A stretch of 64,000 bases of DNA from Immundisolibacter cernigliae (GCF_001697225.1 NZ_CP014671.1:1302001-1366000); one strand, 5' to 3'. Positions 17,056-26,825 are shown, counted from the stretch's first letter. Notes: generated from the sequence alone by a model not told the origin. Made by a program: numbers and translations.

Positions 17056-18173
17056 TGCCGGCGGTCGAGCAATCGCTGCGGGTGCTGCACCTGTGCCCGG
17101 ATACCCGTTATCTGACCGAGCTGTTCGCGCTGTATCGGGAGGCGCTGGACCAGCCGCCGTTCCAGAGCACGGTCGTGTTCCTGCGCGGCAAACCGGACGC
17201 CGCGCTGGCGCAGCACATGGGCGAACGGGTGCAGTTTCTGAACCTGTCCCGCAACGCCCTGGAAGGCCTGCGCCTGCCGGCCCTGTGGCGACTGTGGCGG
17301 TCGTGCCGGGGGCAGCGTTTCGATCTGGTGGTGGCACATCGCTTCAAGGCGCTCACGCTCGGACTGGCCTTGTACCGCTTGCGCGTGGCGCGGCACGTAT
17401 TCGGTGTGGTGCACGAGATGGGGCAGTTCGACGGCCATCGCCGACGCGTGATCGAGCGGGCGCGCAAGGCGCCGCTGACGCTGATCGGCGTCTCGGATGC
17501 GGTGGTGGCCGATCTTGCGGCGCGTTTTCCGAGTTTTCCGACGGCGCGCCTGAAAGCCTTGCCCAACACCGTGGTCGATCACGCCTTGCTGACGCGCGGC
17601 CAGGCCTGCGCGGTGCTCCGGCTGGCACCGGATCGCTTCTGGTTCGGGGCCATCGGCCGGCTGGTGTCGGTCAAGGGCTACGACCTGCTGCTGCGCGCCT
17701 TCGCGCCACTGGCACATGAAATTCCCCGGCTGGGCCTGGCCCTGGTCGGAACGGGACGCGAGGAAGCGGCATTGCGTGCACTCAGCCACGACCTGGGCAT
17801 TGAAGAACAGGTCGCCTTCTGCGGTTGGCGGGAGGATGTACGCAGCCTGCTCGGTGCCTTCGAGGTGTGTGTGTTTCCCTCCCGGGAGGAAGGCTTCGGA
17901 CTGGCGATCGCCGAGGCCATGGTGGCTGAGCGCCCGGTGATTGCATCCGCGGTCGGCGGCGTGCCCGAGTTGCTGGGCGACGAGGCCTTGCTGGTGCCGC
18001 CCGATGAACCGGCGGCGCTGACGGCCGCGCTGCGTCGGCTGTACGACGACCCCGCACTGCGTGAGGCGATGGGGGCTGCGCTGCGCGCGCGCTGGCAGGC
18101 GCAGTTCTCGCCGACACAGTTTGCGAGGCGCTTGCAGGCATTTGCGCGTGAGGCGGCCGGAGCGGCCAGGTGA
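17055..18173 (+). CDS. Family 4 glycosyltransferase
   Basis: A 372-aa GT-B protein. The N-terminal acceptor domain has VLHLCPDTRYLTELFALYRE and VVAHRFKALTLGLALY. The C-terminal donor domain shows IGRLVSVKGYDLLLRAF, VAFCGWREDV and the E-x7-E motif in FPSREEGFGLAIAEAMVAERPVI. It is expected to retain anomeric configuration and use an NDP-sugar, plausibly the GDP-mannose made by its neighbour manC. Overlap with manC (1 bp) and with the ligase-like gene (GTGA) places it in one operon. The precise linkage is unknown. Confidence 0.9.
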   Translation: MPAVEQSLRVLHLCPDTRYLTELFALYREALDQPPFQSTVVFLRGKPDAALAQHMGERVQFLNLSRNALEGLRLPALWRLWRSCRGQRFDLVVAHRFKALTLGLALYRLRVARHVFGVVHEMGQFDGHRRRVIERARKAPLTLIGVSDAVVADLAARFPSFPTARLKALPNTVVDHALLTRGQACAVLRLAPDRFWFGAIGRLVSVKGYDLLLRAFAPLAHEIPRLGLALVGTGREEAALRALSHDLGIEEQVAFCGWREDVRSLLGAFEVCVFPSREEGFGLAIAEAMVAERPVIASAVGGVPELLGDEALLVPPDEPAALTAALRRLYDDPALREAMGAALRARWQAQFSPTQFARRLQAFAREAAGAAR

Positions 18174-19402
18174 GCGTCGCCGGCCGCTGGACCGGCTGGC
18201 GCGCGCGCGGACCGGAGCAGCTCGCCGTGACACTCGGCATGTTCCTGGCAGGCTTTTTTCTGCTGCCGTCCGGCAAGGCGTTGAACACGGTCTACTACGC
18301 GCTGGTGCTGGCGCCGGCGTTGTTTTTGCTGCGCGTTGCCGACTGGCGCTGGCTGGCCGGCAGCTACACGTGGCGATTGGCCATGCTGCTGTTGACGTAT
18401 CTGACCCTGAGTGGGCTGTGGTCGGCCGGCTTTACATTCGATGACTGGCTGCACGAGGCCAAGGCCCTGCCGTACCTGGCCGTGTATCTGGCCGTGCTGG
18501 CATGCGTTTGCGTGCGAAGGCGCGCGGCGTGGGAACGGCTGCTGCGCGGCGTCGCGGTGGCCGCCGTGGTCGGCACGCTGCTGTCGGTGGCGCTCTACTA
18601 TCGGGCCGTAGCGTGGCCGGCGCGCCTGGAGTTTCAGGCCGCCGTCTACAACGCCAACGAAGGGGCGACGCTGCTTGCCGGCTGTCTGATGCTGGTGCTG
18701 TTTCACATTCTGCCGGCGGCGCGCGGGCGTTGGTGGCAGGCAGGCTGGCTACTGGCGGCCCTGGTGCTGGCGACTGGCATCGTGCTGACCGGCAGTCGCA
18801 TGCCGCTGGCGGCTGCCGTGGCGTGTACCGCACTGGGATTTGCGCTGCGCGGGCAGTGGCGGCTGCTCGGGCTCCTGGCGGCCGCAGGCGCGCTGGCCCT
18901 GGGCCTGTTGCTGGTCGAGGGTGGCCACGGCCGGCCGGCGCTGGAAAGGGGCGACTCCTACCGGCTGGCCATCTGGCAGCAATTTGCCGCGCGGGTGGCC
19001 CACAGACCCTGGTTGGGCGAAGGTGTCCTTACCGACGATACGACGCAGATTGCAGCCCGGGATGCCGGCGCGCCACCGCTGACCATGAATCACCCGCACA
19101 GCGTGTACCTTGCCACTGCGCTATACGGCGGGCTGCCGGCGCTGGGCCTGCTGGCTGCATTGCTCGCTGCCGCGCTGCGCCAGGGCACCGGTGCGGCGCG
19201 GTGCGGCGAGCCGGCCTGGTTGCTTGTGCTGCTGGTCGGGCTGCTGTGCATGCTGACCGACGGCGACCGTTTGCTGCACGCGCCGCGGGGTATCTGGTTT
19301 TATTTCTGGCTGCCGGTCGGCGTGCTGATGGCCCGCCAGACGGCCGGCCGCGACCGGCGTTCGTTGACCGCTTGGCCGGCGGCAGGCTATCGCCCAGAAT
19401 AG
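18170..19402 (+). CDS. O-antigen ligase/polymerase-like membrane protein (WaaL/Wzy family)
   Basis: A 410-aa protein with 10-12 hydrophobic segments, a GTG start overlapping the previous stop, and a large periplasmic loop (about residues 255-310) carrying DSYRLAIWQQFAARVAHRPWLGEG and NHPHSVYLATALYGG. The H-x-S/H pattern in the loop is typical of the Wzy_C (O-antigen ligase) family. The protein should either join O-antigen to lipid A-core or polymerise repeats. The ABC exporter in the left half does not need Wzy, which favours ligase; sequence alone does not decide. Confidence 0.82.
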   Translation: MSVAGRWTGWRARGPEQLAVTLGMFLAGFFLLPSGKALNTVYYALVLAPALFLLRVADWRWLAGSYTWRLAMLLLTYLTLSGLWSAGFTFDDWLHEAKALPYLAVYLAVLACVCVRRRAAWERLLRGVAVAAVVGTLLSVALYYRAVAWPARLEFQAAVYNANEGATLLAGCLMLVLFHILPAARGRWWQAGWLLAALVLATGIVLTGSRMPLAAAVACTALGFALRGQWRLLGLLAAAGALALGLLLVEGGHGRPALERGDSYRLAIWQQFAARVAHRPWLGEGVLTDDTTQIAARDAGAPPLTMNHPHSVYLATALYGGLPALGLLAALLAAALRQGTGAARCGEPAWLLVLLVGLLCMLTDGDRLLHAPRGIWFYFWLPVGVLMARQTAGRDRRSLTAWPAAGYRPE

Positions 19403-19460
19403 TTGGCTGGCCGCAGGCACCGGAACCGAACCGGGCGTCTGCAGGTCACAGTCCGCACGC

Positions 19461-19490
19461 CGGGCAATGCGAGGCAATGCGAGGCAATGC
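19461..19490. repeat. Three tandem 10-bp units upstream of ino1-like gene
   Basis: Three consecutive 10-mers, CGGGCAATGC then two copies of GAGGCAATGC, lie 57 bp before the inositol phosphate synthase start. They occupy the untranslated leader and could be a binding site or a slippage-prone tract. No function is known. Confidence 0.6.
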
Positions 19491-19546
19491 TGCCCCTGGG
19501 CGGTCAGGTTTCCACGAGCACAAGACATCTTCATGACGAGGCCCAG

Positions 19547-20698
19547 ATGCGGGAAAAAATAAGGATCGCGATCATCGGCGTGGGCAACTGCGCCAGCTCC
19601 CTGGTACAGGGCATCCACTACTACCGCGGGCGCGATCCGCAGGACGTGATTGGTCTCATGCACTGGGACATCGGCGGTTATGCGCCGGGCGACATCGAGG
19701 TCGTGGCCGCCTTCGACATCGACCGGCGCAAGCTGGGCCGCGACGTGGCCGAGGCGATCTTCGCGCCACCCAACTGCACCACCGTGTTCTGCGCCGAGGT
19801 GCCGCCAAGCGGCACCGTGGTGCGCATGGGACGCGTGCTGGACGGCTACTCCGAGCACATGGCCGACTACCCCGACGCGCGCACCTTCCTGGTGGCCGAC
19901 GCGCCGCAGCCGGACCAGGCCGAGGTGGTACGCGTGCTGCGCGAGGCGCGCGCCGACATGGTGCTCAACTACCTGCCGGTGGGCTCCGAGGAGGCCACGC
20001 GCTTTTACGCCGAGTGCGCGCTGCAGGCCGGCTGCGGCTTCGTGAACAACATGCCGGTGTTCATCGCCAGCGACCCGGCCTGGGCCAAACGCTTCGAGGC
20101 CGCCGGCCTGCCGATCATCGGCGATGACATCAAGGCCCAGTTTGGCGCCACCATCACCCACCGGGCGCTGACCGACCTGTGCCGCAAGCGCGGCGTGACC
20201 ATCGATCGCACCTATCAGCTGAACACCGGCGGCAACACCGATTTTCTGAACATGCTGAACCTGGCGCGCCTGAAGTCGAAAAAGCGCTCCAAGACCGAGG
20301 CCGTGCAGTCGGTGGCGGCCATTCGCTTCGACGACGAGAACATCCACGTCGGCCCGTCCGACTACGTGGCCTGGCAGAACGACAACAAGGTCTGCTTCCT
20401 GCGCCTCGAGGGACGCATGTTCGGCGATGTGCCGTTCAACCTGGAATTGCGCCTGTCGGTGGAGGACTCGCCCAACTCGGCCGGCGTGGCCATCGACATG
20501 ATCCGCTGCTGCAAGCTGGCGCTGGATCGCGGCGAGGGTGGCGTGCTTTATCCGCCATCGGCGTTCTTCTGCAAGCACCCGCCGGTGCAGTACACCGACG
20601 ACGACGCCTACCGCCTGACCGAGGCTTTCATCGACGGCACCTGGAAGGAAAAACTGGCCGAGGTGGCGGCACAGCGGGCGGCGGCCGGCGGCACCTGA
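19547..20698 (+). CDS. Inositol-3-phosphate synthase (myo-inositol-1-phosphate synthase)
   Basis: A 383-aa protein with the prokaryotic MIPS layout: NAD-binding IAIIGVGNCASSLVQG (residues 7-22), NYLPVGSEEATRFYAEC, FVNNMPVFIAS, GDDIKAQFGATITHR, NTGGNTDFLNM and the catalytic-region lysines around SKTEAV. It cyclises glucose-6-phosphate to inositol-3-phosphate using NAD. The start MREKIRIAI was chosen because homology begins there. It is the last gene of the plus-strand polysaccharide stretch, 144 bp after the ligase-like gene. The inositol could serve a phospholipid, a solute or the surface glycan; nothing here decides among these. Confidence 0.92.
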   Translation: MREKIRIAIIGVGNCASSLVQGIHYYRGRDPQDVIGLMHWDIGGYAPGDIEVVAAFDIDRRKLGRDVAEAIFAPPNCTTVFCAEVPPSGTVVRMGRVLDGYSEHMADYPDARTFLVADAPQPDQAEVVRVLREARADMVLNYLPVGSEEATRFYAECALQAGCGFVNNMPVFIASDPAWAKRFEAAGLPIIGDDIKAQFGATITHRALTDLCRKRGVTIDRTYQLNTGGNTDFLNMLNLARLKSKKRSKTEAVQSVAAIRFDDENIHVGPSDYVAWQNDNKVCFLRLEGRMFGDVPFNLELRLSVEDSPNSAGVAIDMIRCCKLALDRGEGGVLYPPSAFFCKHPPVQYTDDDAYRLTEAFIDGTWKEKLAEVAAQRAAAGGT

Positions 20699-20715
20699 CG
20701 GCCAGGCCGGGCATC

Positions 20716-20873
20716 GTTCGGCCCGAGGGCGGGCCTCCCACGGGCGATGCCACATGGGAAGTGATGGCATTCGGTCCGAGCGGGCCTCCAACGGTCGATG
20801 TCTCGTGGGAGCGGCGCCCTCGCCGCGAATCTTCCAACCAAACATTCGGCCCGGGGACGGGCCTCCCACGGGG
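20716..20873. repeat. REP-like palindromes, fourth cluster
   Basis: The best-preserved cluster: unit A at about 20716-20742, a diverged A at 20769-20794, unit B at 20803-20836 (GTGGGAGCGGCGCCCTCGCC) and A again at 20844-20873. It lies between two convergent genes, where REP elements often sit downstream of transcripts. No coding potential seen in 20699-20882. Confidence 0.8.
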
Positions 20874-20882
20874 TGCCCATAC

Positions 20883-21275
20883 TTATGGCCCGTCCGCGAT
20901 GATCGCGTCGGCCTCGATCTCGACCAGGATGTCCGGCTCGAACAAGGCGTTGACGCCGATCAGGCTGCTGGCCGGCGGGTGCTCGGCAAAGGCCTCGCAG
21001 TGGGCGCGGGCAACCGCTTCCCATTCCGTGATGTCGACAATGAACACGCGCGTGCGGATCACGTCCGCCAGGCTGCCGCCGACCGCCGCCAGCGCCGTTT
21101 GCAGGTTCTCGATCGCCTGGCGGGCCTGGGCGTAGGCGCCGCCCGGCACGATGTGGCCGTCGATGTCGCGTCCGGTACTGCCGGACACCGCCACGTGCGG
21201 GCCGCGGCGCACCGCCTGGCAAAAACCGAAGGCCTGCTCGCCAATGCTGCCGACGGCATAACGGCTCAGTTGCAT
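20883..21275 (-). CDS. RidA-family enamine/imine deaminase-like protein
   Basis: A 130-aa YjgF/YER057c/UK114 protein. Family features are GFCQAVRRGPHVAVSGSTG, AYAQARQAIENLQTALAAVGGSLADVIRTRVFI and LIGVNALFEPDILVEIEADAII. Canonical RidA removes reactive 2-aminoacrylate formed by PLP enzymes. Residue R in VIRTRVF matches the conserved carboxylate-binding arginine. It lies 4 bp after alr on the same strand; coupling to a PLP-dependent racemase makes sense for this chemistry. Other subfamilies of this fold act on different imines, so the exact substrate is open. Confidence 0.88.
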   Translation of the reverse strand: MQLSRYAVGSIGEQAFGFCQAVRRGPHVAVSGSTGRDIDGHIVPGGAYAQARQAIENLQTALAAVGGSLADVIRTRVFIVDITEWEAVARAHCEAFAEHPPASSLIGVNALFEPDILVEIEADAIIADGP

Positions 21276-21279
21276 GGCC

Positions 21280-22398
21280 TCACTCCGGCGGATTGGGCTC
21301 GGCCGGATGATAGCGCCGCCGACACAACCGGCCCAGATGGGTCAGCAGCTCGTAGCCGATGGTGCCGGCGGCCGCGGCCAGCGCATCGACGTCGTAGTCC
21401 GTGCCCAGCAGTTCCACCTCATCGCCGGGACGCGGCGTGCCGGGCGGCAAGGCACTGACGTCCAGCATCAGCAGGTCCATCGACAGGCGGCCGATCAGCG
21501 GCACCCGCCGGCCGCCCACCAGAGCCAGACTGCGGCTGCTGGCGGCGCGCGGGTAGCCGTCCGCATAGCCACAGGCGACCGTTGCGATGCGGCCCGGCGC
21601 CCGCATGCGGTAGCTGGCGCCGTAACCGACGCTGGTGTCCTCGCGCACCTCGCGCACCTGCAGCACCGGCGCGCGCAGGCGTACCACCGGGCGCAGCGGA
21701 TTGGGCTGCTCCGGCTGCGGGTTCAGTCCATACAGGCCGGCACCCGGCCGCACCAGGTCGAAGTGCCAGTCCGAACCGAGCAGCACGCCGGACGAGTTGG
21801 CCAGACTCGCCCGCGGCCGGCCGAGCGCCTGCCAGGCGGCGGTGAAGCGCTCCAGTTGCTGGCGATTGAGCGGATGGCCTGGCTGTTCAGCGCAGGCCAG
21901 GTGCGACAGCAGCAGCGCGATCGCGCCCGGCTGTCGCCAGCGCGGGCCAAGTGCCGGCAAGTCGCCGGCATCGAGGCCCAGGCGCGTCATGCCACTGTCG
22001 ATCTGCAGCGCCGCCGGCGTGCCGGCCGGAAAATCCGCCTCGAAGGCCGCCACCTGCGTGGGGTCGTTCAGTACCGGCAGCAGGCGGGCAGCGCGCAGGG
22101 CCGGCAATTCCGCCGGCAGGTAGCCGTTCAGGACGTAGATCAGCGCGTCCGGCAGCAGCACGCGCAGCGCCGCGCCCTCGCCCACACTGGCCACGAAAAA
22201 TTCGCGGCAGCCGGCCTGCCACAGCGTGCGCGCCACCGCCGTCAGGCCCAGGCCATAGGCATCGGCCTTGACGCAGGCGGCGCAGGCGGCAGATCCGGCG
22301 CGCTGCGCGAACCAGCGGTAATTGGCAGCGATGGCCGTCACATCGACGTCGAGCGCGGCGGCTCGCAGGCATGGCTCGGCGGGCAGGCTGGAGTTCAT
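21280..22398 (-). CDS. alr: Alanine racemase
   Basis: A 372-aa PLP enzyme. The lysine that binds PLP is in CVKADAYGLG (residue 44). Other marks are DSGMTRLGL, LLSHLACAEQPGHP, RPGAGLYG, and the second catalytic Tyr in SVGYGASYR followed by VACGYADGYPR. It interconverts L- and D-alanine for peptidoglycan. The start MNSSLPAEP is preferred over an upstream Met because the upstream stretch has no family match. RidA follows 4 bp later. Confidence 0.95.
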   Translation of the reverse strand: MNSSLPAEPCLRAAALDVDVTAIAANYRWFAQRAGSAACAACVKADAYGLGLTAVARTLWQAGCREFFVASVGEGAALRVLLPDALIYVLNGYLPAELPALRAARLLPVLNDPTQVAAFEADFPAGTPAALQIDSGMTRLGLDAGDLPALGPRWRQPGAIALLLSHLACAEQPGHPLNRQQLERFTAAWQALGRPRASLANSSGVLLGSDWHFDLVRPGAGLYGLNPQPEQPNPLRPVVRLRAPVLQVREVREDTSVGYGASYRMRAPGRIATVACGYADGYPRAASSRSLALVGGRRVPLIGRLSMDLLMLDVSALPPGTPRPGDEVELLGTDYDVDALAAAAGTIGYELLTHLGRLCRRRYHPAEPNPPE

Positions 22399-22603
22399 GC
22401 GCACAGTGGCTCGAACGCTGGAGGTGCCGTCCCGCCCCCCCCGTCCGGGCAAGAACCGTGCGGACAGGCGGCGGAGCGGATCGGATCGGCCCGTGGGCCT
22501 TGCCCGGCCGCCTGTTTTCAGGGTCCGGCCGGGGCGAGTACGCGAACGAAATTATACGCACCCGGCTGCATCCGCCCGGGCACGCCGCGCCGGCCGAGCC
22601 GCG

Positions 22604-23023
22604 TCAAACCCCTTCTGCGCTGGCCTGAAAATTCAGCTCCGCGATCACGCCGTTCGGATCGACCGCGAACACTTGGTGCAGGTCCGCGGCACGCATCGAC
22701 AGTTCGCGGTACGGGATGCCGAGGCTGTTCAGGCGCTCGCGCAGCGCCGGCAAGCCGCTGACCCGAAACGCAAGGTGATCGACGCCCGGGCCTTCCGGGC
22801 CGCGCTGCTCGTGCATGGGGTTGTCGAACACGTCGGCGCCGTAGTGCTCGCCGATCTCCATCAGGTGCACGATCGGCCGCCCGCCGGCATACAGCCAGTA
22901 GCCGGGCAGGGCCAGCGGCGGCCTGGGGCCGACCTCCAGACCCAGTGCCTCGACGTAGAAGCGGCGGGTTTCTTCCAGGCGCGAGGTGCGGATGGCGCAG
23001 TGGTCAAGGGATTCGAGTGCCAT
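22604..23023 (-). CDS. VOC-family (glyoxalase/dioxygenase fold) protein
   Basis: A 139-aa protein with a single VOC module: SLDHCAIRTSRLEETRRFYVEALGLEVG, HLMEIGEHYG, GVDHLAFRVSGLPALRERL and FAVDPNGVIAELNF. Metal ligands of this fold are normally His and Glu at the start and end of each half (H in DHCAI, H in DHLAF, E in IAELNF), and these are present. The substrate is unknown; it may be a lyase, isomerase or resistance protein. Its 5' end and upstream 70 bp are duplicated near 28.7-28.9 kb. Confidence 0.85.
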   Translation of the reverse strand: MALESLDHCAIRTSRLEETRRFYVEALGLEVGPRPPLALPGYWLYAGGRPIVHLMEIGEHYGADVFDNPMHEQRGPEGPGVDHLAFRVSGLPALRERLNSLGIPYRELSMRAADLHQVFAVDPNGVIAELNFQASAEGV

Positions 23024-23094
23024 GGTGGATTTCTCCTCAAGTAATGACGCTGTCCAGCCGGATACACCGTATCACCGGCCCATGCCTGAATCAC
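22921..23094. repeat. Direct repeat copy 1 (5' end of VOC gene and leader)
   Basis: This segment is matched, with many point differences, by 28712-28886 in the same orientation. It includes the first 30 codons of the VOC gene, its ATG, and the leader up to CGTATCACCGG. Similarity ends just before the tamB stop on one side and just before the GGDEF start codon at the other copy. Confidence 0.85.
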
Positions 23095-23127
23095 CCCGCA
23101 GACGCGCCCAGACTCAAGCGCACGACA

Positions 23128-26100
23128 TCATCGCTCCAGCTGGTAAAGCAGATCCGCCGTCTGCGTGAGGCCGGACACCACCTCCAGCAGCCAGCGCTGG
23201 GTCAGCGTGTAGCGCAGGGTGACGGCATTGGTCTGCTCGGCCAGCGTCAGACCGTAGCCCACGAACAGGCGCGGCGTCAGATAGCGGCCCAGGGCCAGGT
23301 TGGCGCCGCCATTGCCGTCGCCGCCCAGCTGGGCCTCGTCGAAACCCAGCGTCTGACCCAGGCGCTTGACCAGCGTGCCGCCGCCGCGCATGCCGACCGA
23401 GGCGGCGGCCTGCATCAGCAGATCGCTCTCGCTGCTCTTGGCCTGCTGCATCGGGCGGCCCAGCACCAGATAGGACAGGATGTCCGACTGCGGCATGGCC
23501 GGGGTCGAGTACAGCTGCGTGGTCGGTGCCCTGGCGGTGCCGGTGATGCGCACGCCGGCGTTGACCGTGCCCACCTGGCGCGCGGCGGTGATGCGCAGCG
23601 CCGGGTTGTCCGGCGGACCGCCGGCGTAACGCAGCTCGCCTTGCGTCACCGGCAGGCGCTGGCCATAGAAGGTGTACTGGCCTTCGGCCACCTTCACTTG
23701 GCCATTCACCGCCGCGGTTCCGTCCTGCCGTTGCCGCAGGCGCACGGCGCCGCCCAGCCGACCCTGAAATCCATAGGCATCCACCCGCACGTCGTCACCC
23801 AGCACAACGCGCACGTCGGCCCGCGCCCCCAGCGGCGGCCTGTCGGCGGCCTCGCGCCCCTGCACCACCACATCCGGCGATGCCTGCACCGCCGCCGGCC
23901 GGTCCTGGGCGTGGATGCGCGCCTGTGGCACCTTGACTTCACCGCCCACCGTCAGCCGCCCATCGGCGAACGCGATGTCGATGTCCGGATCGACCTTTGC
24001 CTGCAGCTGCGCAGTGTCGAACACCTGCACCTGCTCGCCCTGCAGCGCCAGTTGCGCGCGCACACCGCCGGGCAAGCGGCTGCCCTCCCCCTGCAGACGC
24101 AAGGTGCCCTCGCCGGAACGCAGGCTGCCGGTCAGACGCAGCGTGTCGCCGGCGGCGGCAATCAGGCGCGCCTGCGCTTCATGCAGCTCGATGCCGAGTT
24201 CCGGCACGGCGGCGCGGCCGTCCAGCAGCTTGGCCTCGCCCGTCAGCCGCGGCGCGCCGAGCGTGCCTTCGACCTGCAAGCTGGCCTCGATGCGCCCGGC
24301 CAGCCCCGCCAGCTGAGGCAGCCACGCCTCGAACAGGCCGATGTCCGGCAGCTGCGCCGCCACTGTGCCGCGCAGCGGCGCCTGGGCAGCCGCCGGCAGC
24401 GGCGGCAGGCGCAAGGTGGCGGAGAGCAGGTCCACCTCGCCCGGGGACGCCGGCGCCAGCTGCACGGACACCTCCCCGCCGCTGGCTTCCAGCCGTCCGT
24501 CCACACGCGCGCCGCCGTGGGCGAAGCGACGCCGGCCGCCATCGGGCGTCGGCAGGCGCAGCTCGCCGGCCGGCACGCTGAGGTGCACTTCCCCCAGCAG
24601 CGGCCCGGCGTCACGGTGCAGGCGCAGCCGCCCGTCGATTTGTCCGTCCACGGCCACGTCGGCATCGGCCAGGGCGACCAGCGGCGCCAGCGGCAGGGCC
24701 TCGACCTGCGCGGCCAAGTCGACCACGCCGGCGGCGTGCCCGCCGTCCGCGCACAGCCGCGCTGCCCCGGCCTGCCAGCAGTGACGGCTGACCGACTGCT
24801 GCGTCCGGCGCAGCTCCAGTTCCAGTGGCCCGGCCAGCGTCCACGCCTGTGGCGGCAGGCCGTCCACCGTGCCATCGCTCATGCGCCCGCGCCAGCCGTC
24901 GTCCAGCAAGCCACCACGGCCATCCAGCGTGAGCCGTTGACCGTCATGCGCAAGGCTCAGGTGCACGGCGTGATCGGCCGCGCCGCCGTCGGCGGCAAGC
25001 TGCAGCGCCAGGCGCCGCTCGCCCAGCCGCACCCCGGCCGCGTCGATCTGCAGCGACAGGCGATCCCGCGGACGGTCGAGGTCCAACTGCGCGCGCAGCG
25101 TGTCGGCGGCCTGATCGCCGTAGGCCAGATCGGCGGCCTGCAGCTGCACGCTGGCCTGCGCCCAACCGGGCCCGCTGATGTTTAGCTGCGCGTCGAGCCG
25201 GCCGCGCGCGCCGGGCAGCAGCTCGCTGGCGGCCGGCACGTTCAGCGTACCGACCAGCGGCGGGCCGGCTCCCAGCACGGTGCCGGACGCGCGCAGGCTG
25301 GCTCGCCCCAGGCGCAGATCGACGTCGGACAAGCGCAGTGCCTGCGGCTGCCAGGCCAGCGCGCCCTGGCCGCCGAGCGGCTGGCCGCGCAAGCTGCCGC
25401 CGAGACTGGCGATTTGCAGCTCGAGCGCTGCAGCATCCCCGCCGGCGGTGATGTCGACATCCACCCGCCCCGGCCACTGCGGCCACAGCAGGCCGGGATC
25501 GAAGCCGCGGGCCCGGGCTGTGACGGCGTAATGCAGTTCCGGCACCCAGCGCAGTTCGCCCTGGCCTTCGAGACTGCCCCCAGCAGCTGCGCGGCAAAGC
25601 TTTCCAGCCGTACCTGCCCGGTGTCGCCGCGCGCCTGCGCCGTGAGCTCACCGGTCTGGCCCTGTGCCGCCAAGGCGGCCTGCAGCGTCAGTGCCCAGTC
25701 GTCGAGTCGGCCGCTGAACCGGGCGCTGCCGCTCGGTGAGGTCAGCTGCGGCGCCTGGGCACCCAGCGGCCATTGCAGGGCCTGCCAGTCGAGCTGTCCC
25801 TGAGCGATGGCCGCGTCCAGATCCAGCCGGCCGGCAAGGTCCATGCGCGCCGACCCGGCCTGCGCATCCGCAGTCACGTCCCACGCCACACCGTCACCCT
25901 GCGCCACCAGCCGGCCCTGCACCACGCCGGCCGGCGTCTGCTCCAAGCGGTAGCCGAGGGTGAGCGTGAGGTCGGCGCCGCGGCCGCGGGCACGGCCATC
26001 CAGGGCCAGCAGCCAGGGCGGCAGTCCGGCCCGCCAGGCTGCCAGCGGCCCGCGCTCCATCCACAGATGCGCCTGCCAGGGGCCGCCGGCCAGCGGCGTG

Positions 26101-26825
26101 TCCACACTGGCCACCAGCCGCGCGGCAGCCGGCGCGCGGCTGCGCAGCGCCAGCTGCACGCCATGCGCAAGGCTGCCACCGATGCTGCCGGCCAGTTGCA
26201 GCGGCGGACCGTCCGGCTGACGCAGCGTGCCCTGCACAAGCCCGTCCAGAGCGCCGGCACCCGCAAAATCCAGACGCAGCGCGGCGTCCACCGATCCGTG
26301 CTCCGCGCGCACCGATACCTGACCGAGCTGCAGGCGGCTGCCGTCCAGACTGCCGGCCAGACTCAGGCTTTCCAGCCGCAGCGGGGCGCCGTCGGCCGGC
26401 GTCAGCATCAGGCCCCGCACATCCAGCGCCTGCAGCGTGACGCGGGCCGGCACAGCCAGCGACGGCAGCTGCGGCGGCTCGGTCGCTGGCCCGCCGTCAC
26501 CTTCCAGTACCACGCGCAGCTCATCGAGCGTGATGCGGCCAAGCGCCACATGGCGGCGCCACAGCCTGCCGTCGCCGGGCCGCCAGTCGATGGCCGCCGC
26601 CTGCGCCCGCACGCCGTCCAGACGCAGTTCGACCTGCTGCAGCTGCAGTCCCTGGCGCAGGTTGCCATGCACCGCGCCAATGCTGAGTCGATCCCCGGCC
26701 AGCGCCACGGCACCCCGCAGCAAGGCCCGCGCCGCGCCGTCGCTGCCGAGCGCGACATGGCCGGCCAGGCCGACCAGCAACACGGCCAGCAGCAAGCCAC
26801 GCAGCAGCCCGGCCCGGCGCCTCAC
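23128..26825 (-). pseudogene. tamB: Translocation and assembly module subunit TamB, interrupted by a frameshift
   Basis: Two overlapping frames together spell one TamB of about 1230 aa. The N-terminal part (from GTG 26825) has an inner-membrane anchor LLRGLLLAVLLVGLAGHVALG and AsmA/TamB-like beta repeats. The C-terminal part runs to 23128, ending with the conserved DUF490 region (YTFYGQRLPVTQGELRY, SDILSYLVLGRPM, VGYGLTLAEQTNAVTLRYTL). The switch is at a run of five C (25577-25581; five G on the coding strand): six G would restore QLLGGSLEGQ continuity. TamB bridges the periplasm to TamA in outer-membrane protein or lipid transport. A homopolymer sequence error is as likely as a real mutation. 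Confidence 0.88.

Noticed and set aside
22945-25185. Long open frame on the plus strand, about 746 codons
   Set aside because: It is the antisense of tamB; the product is Gln/Arg/His-rich with no family pattern, while the minus strand spells a recognisable TamB.
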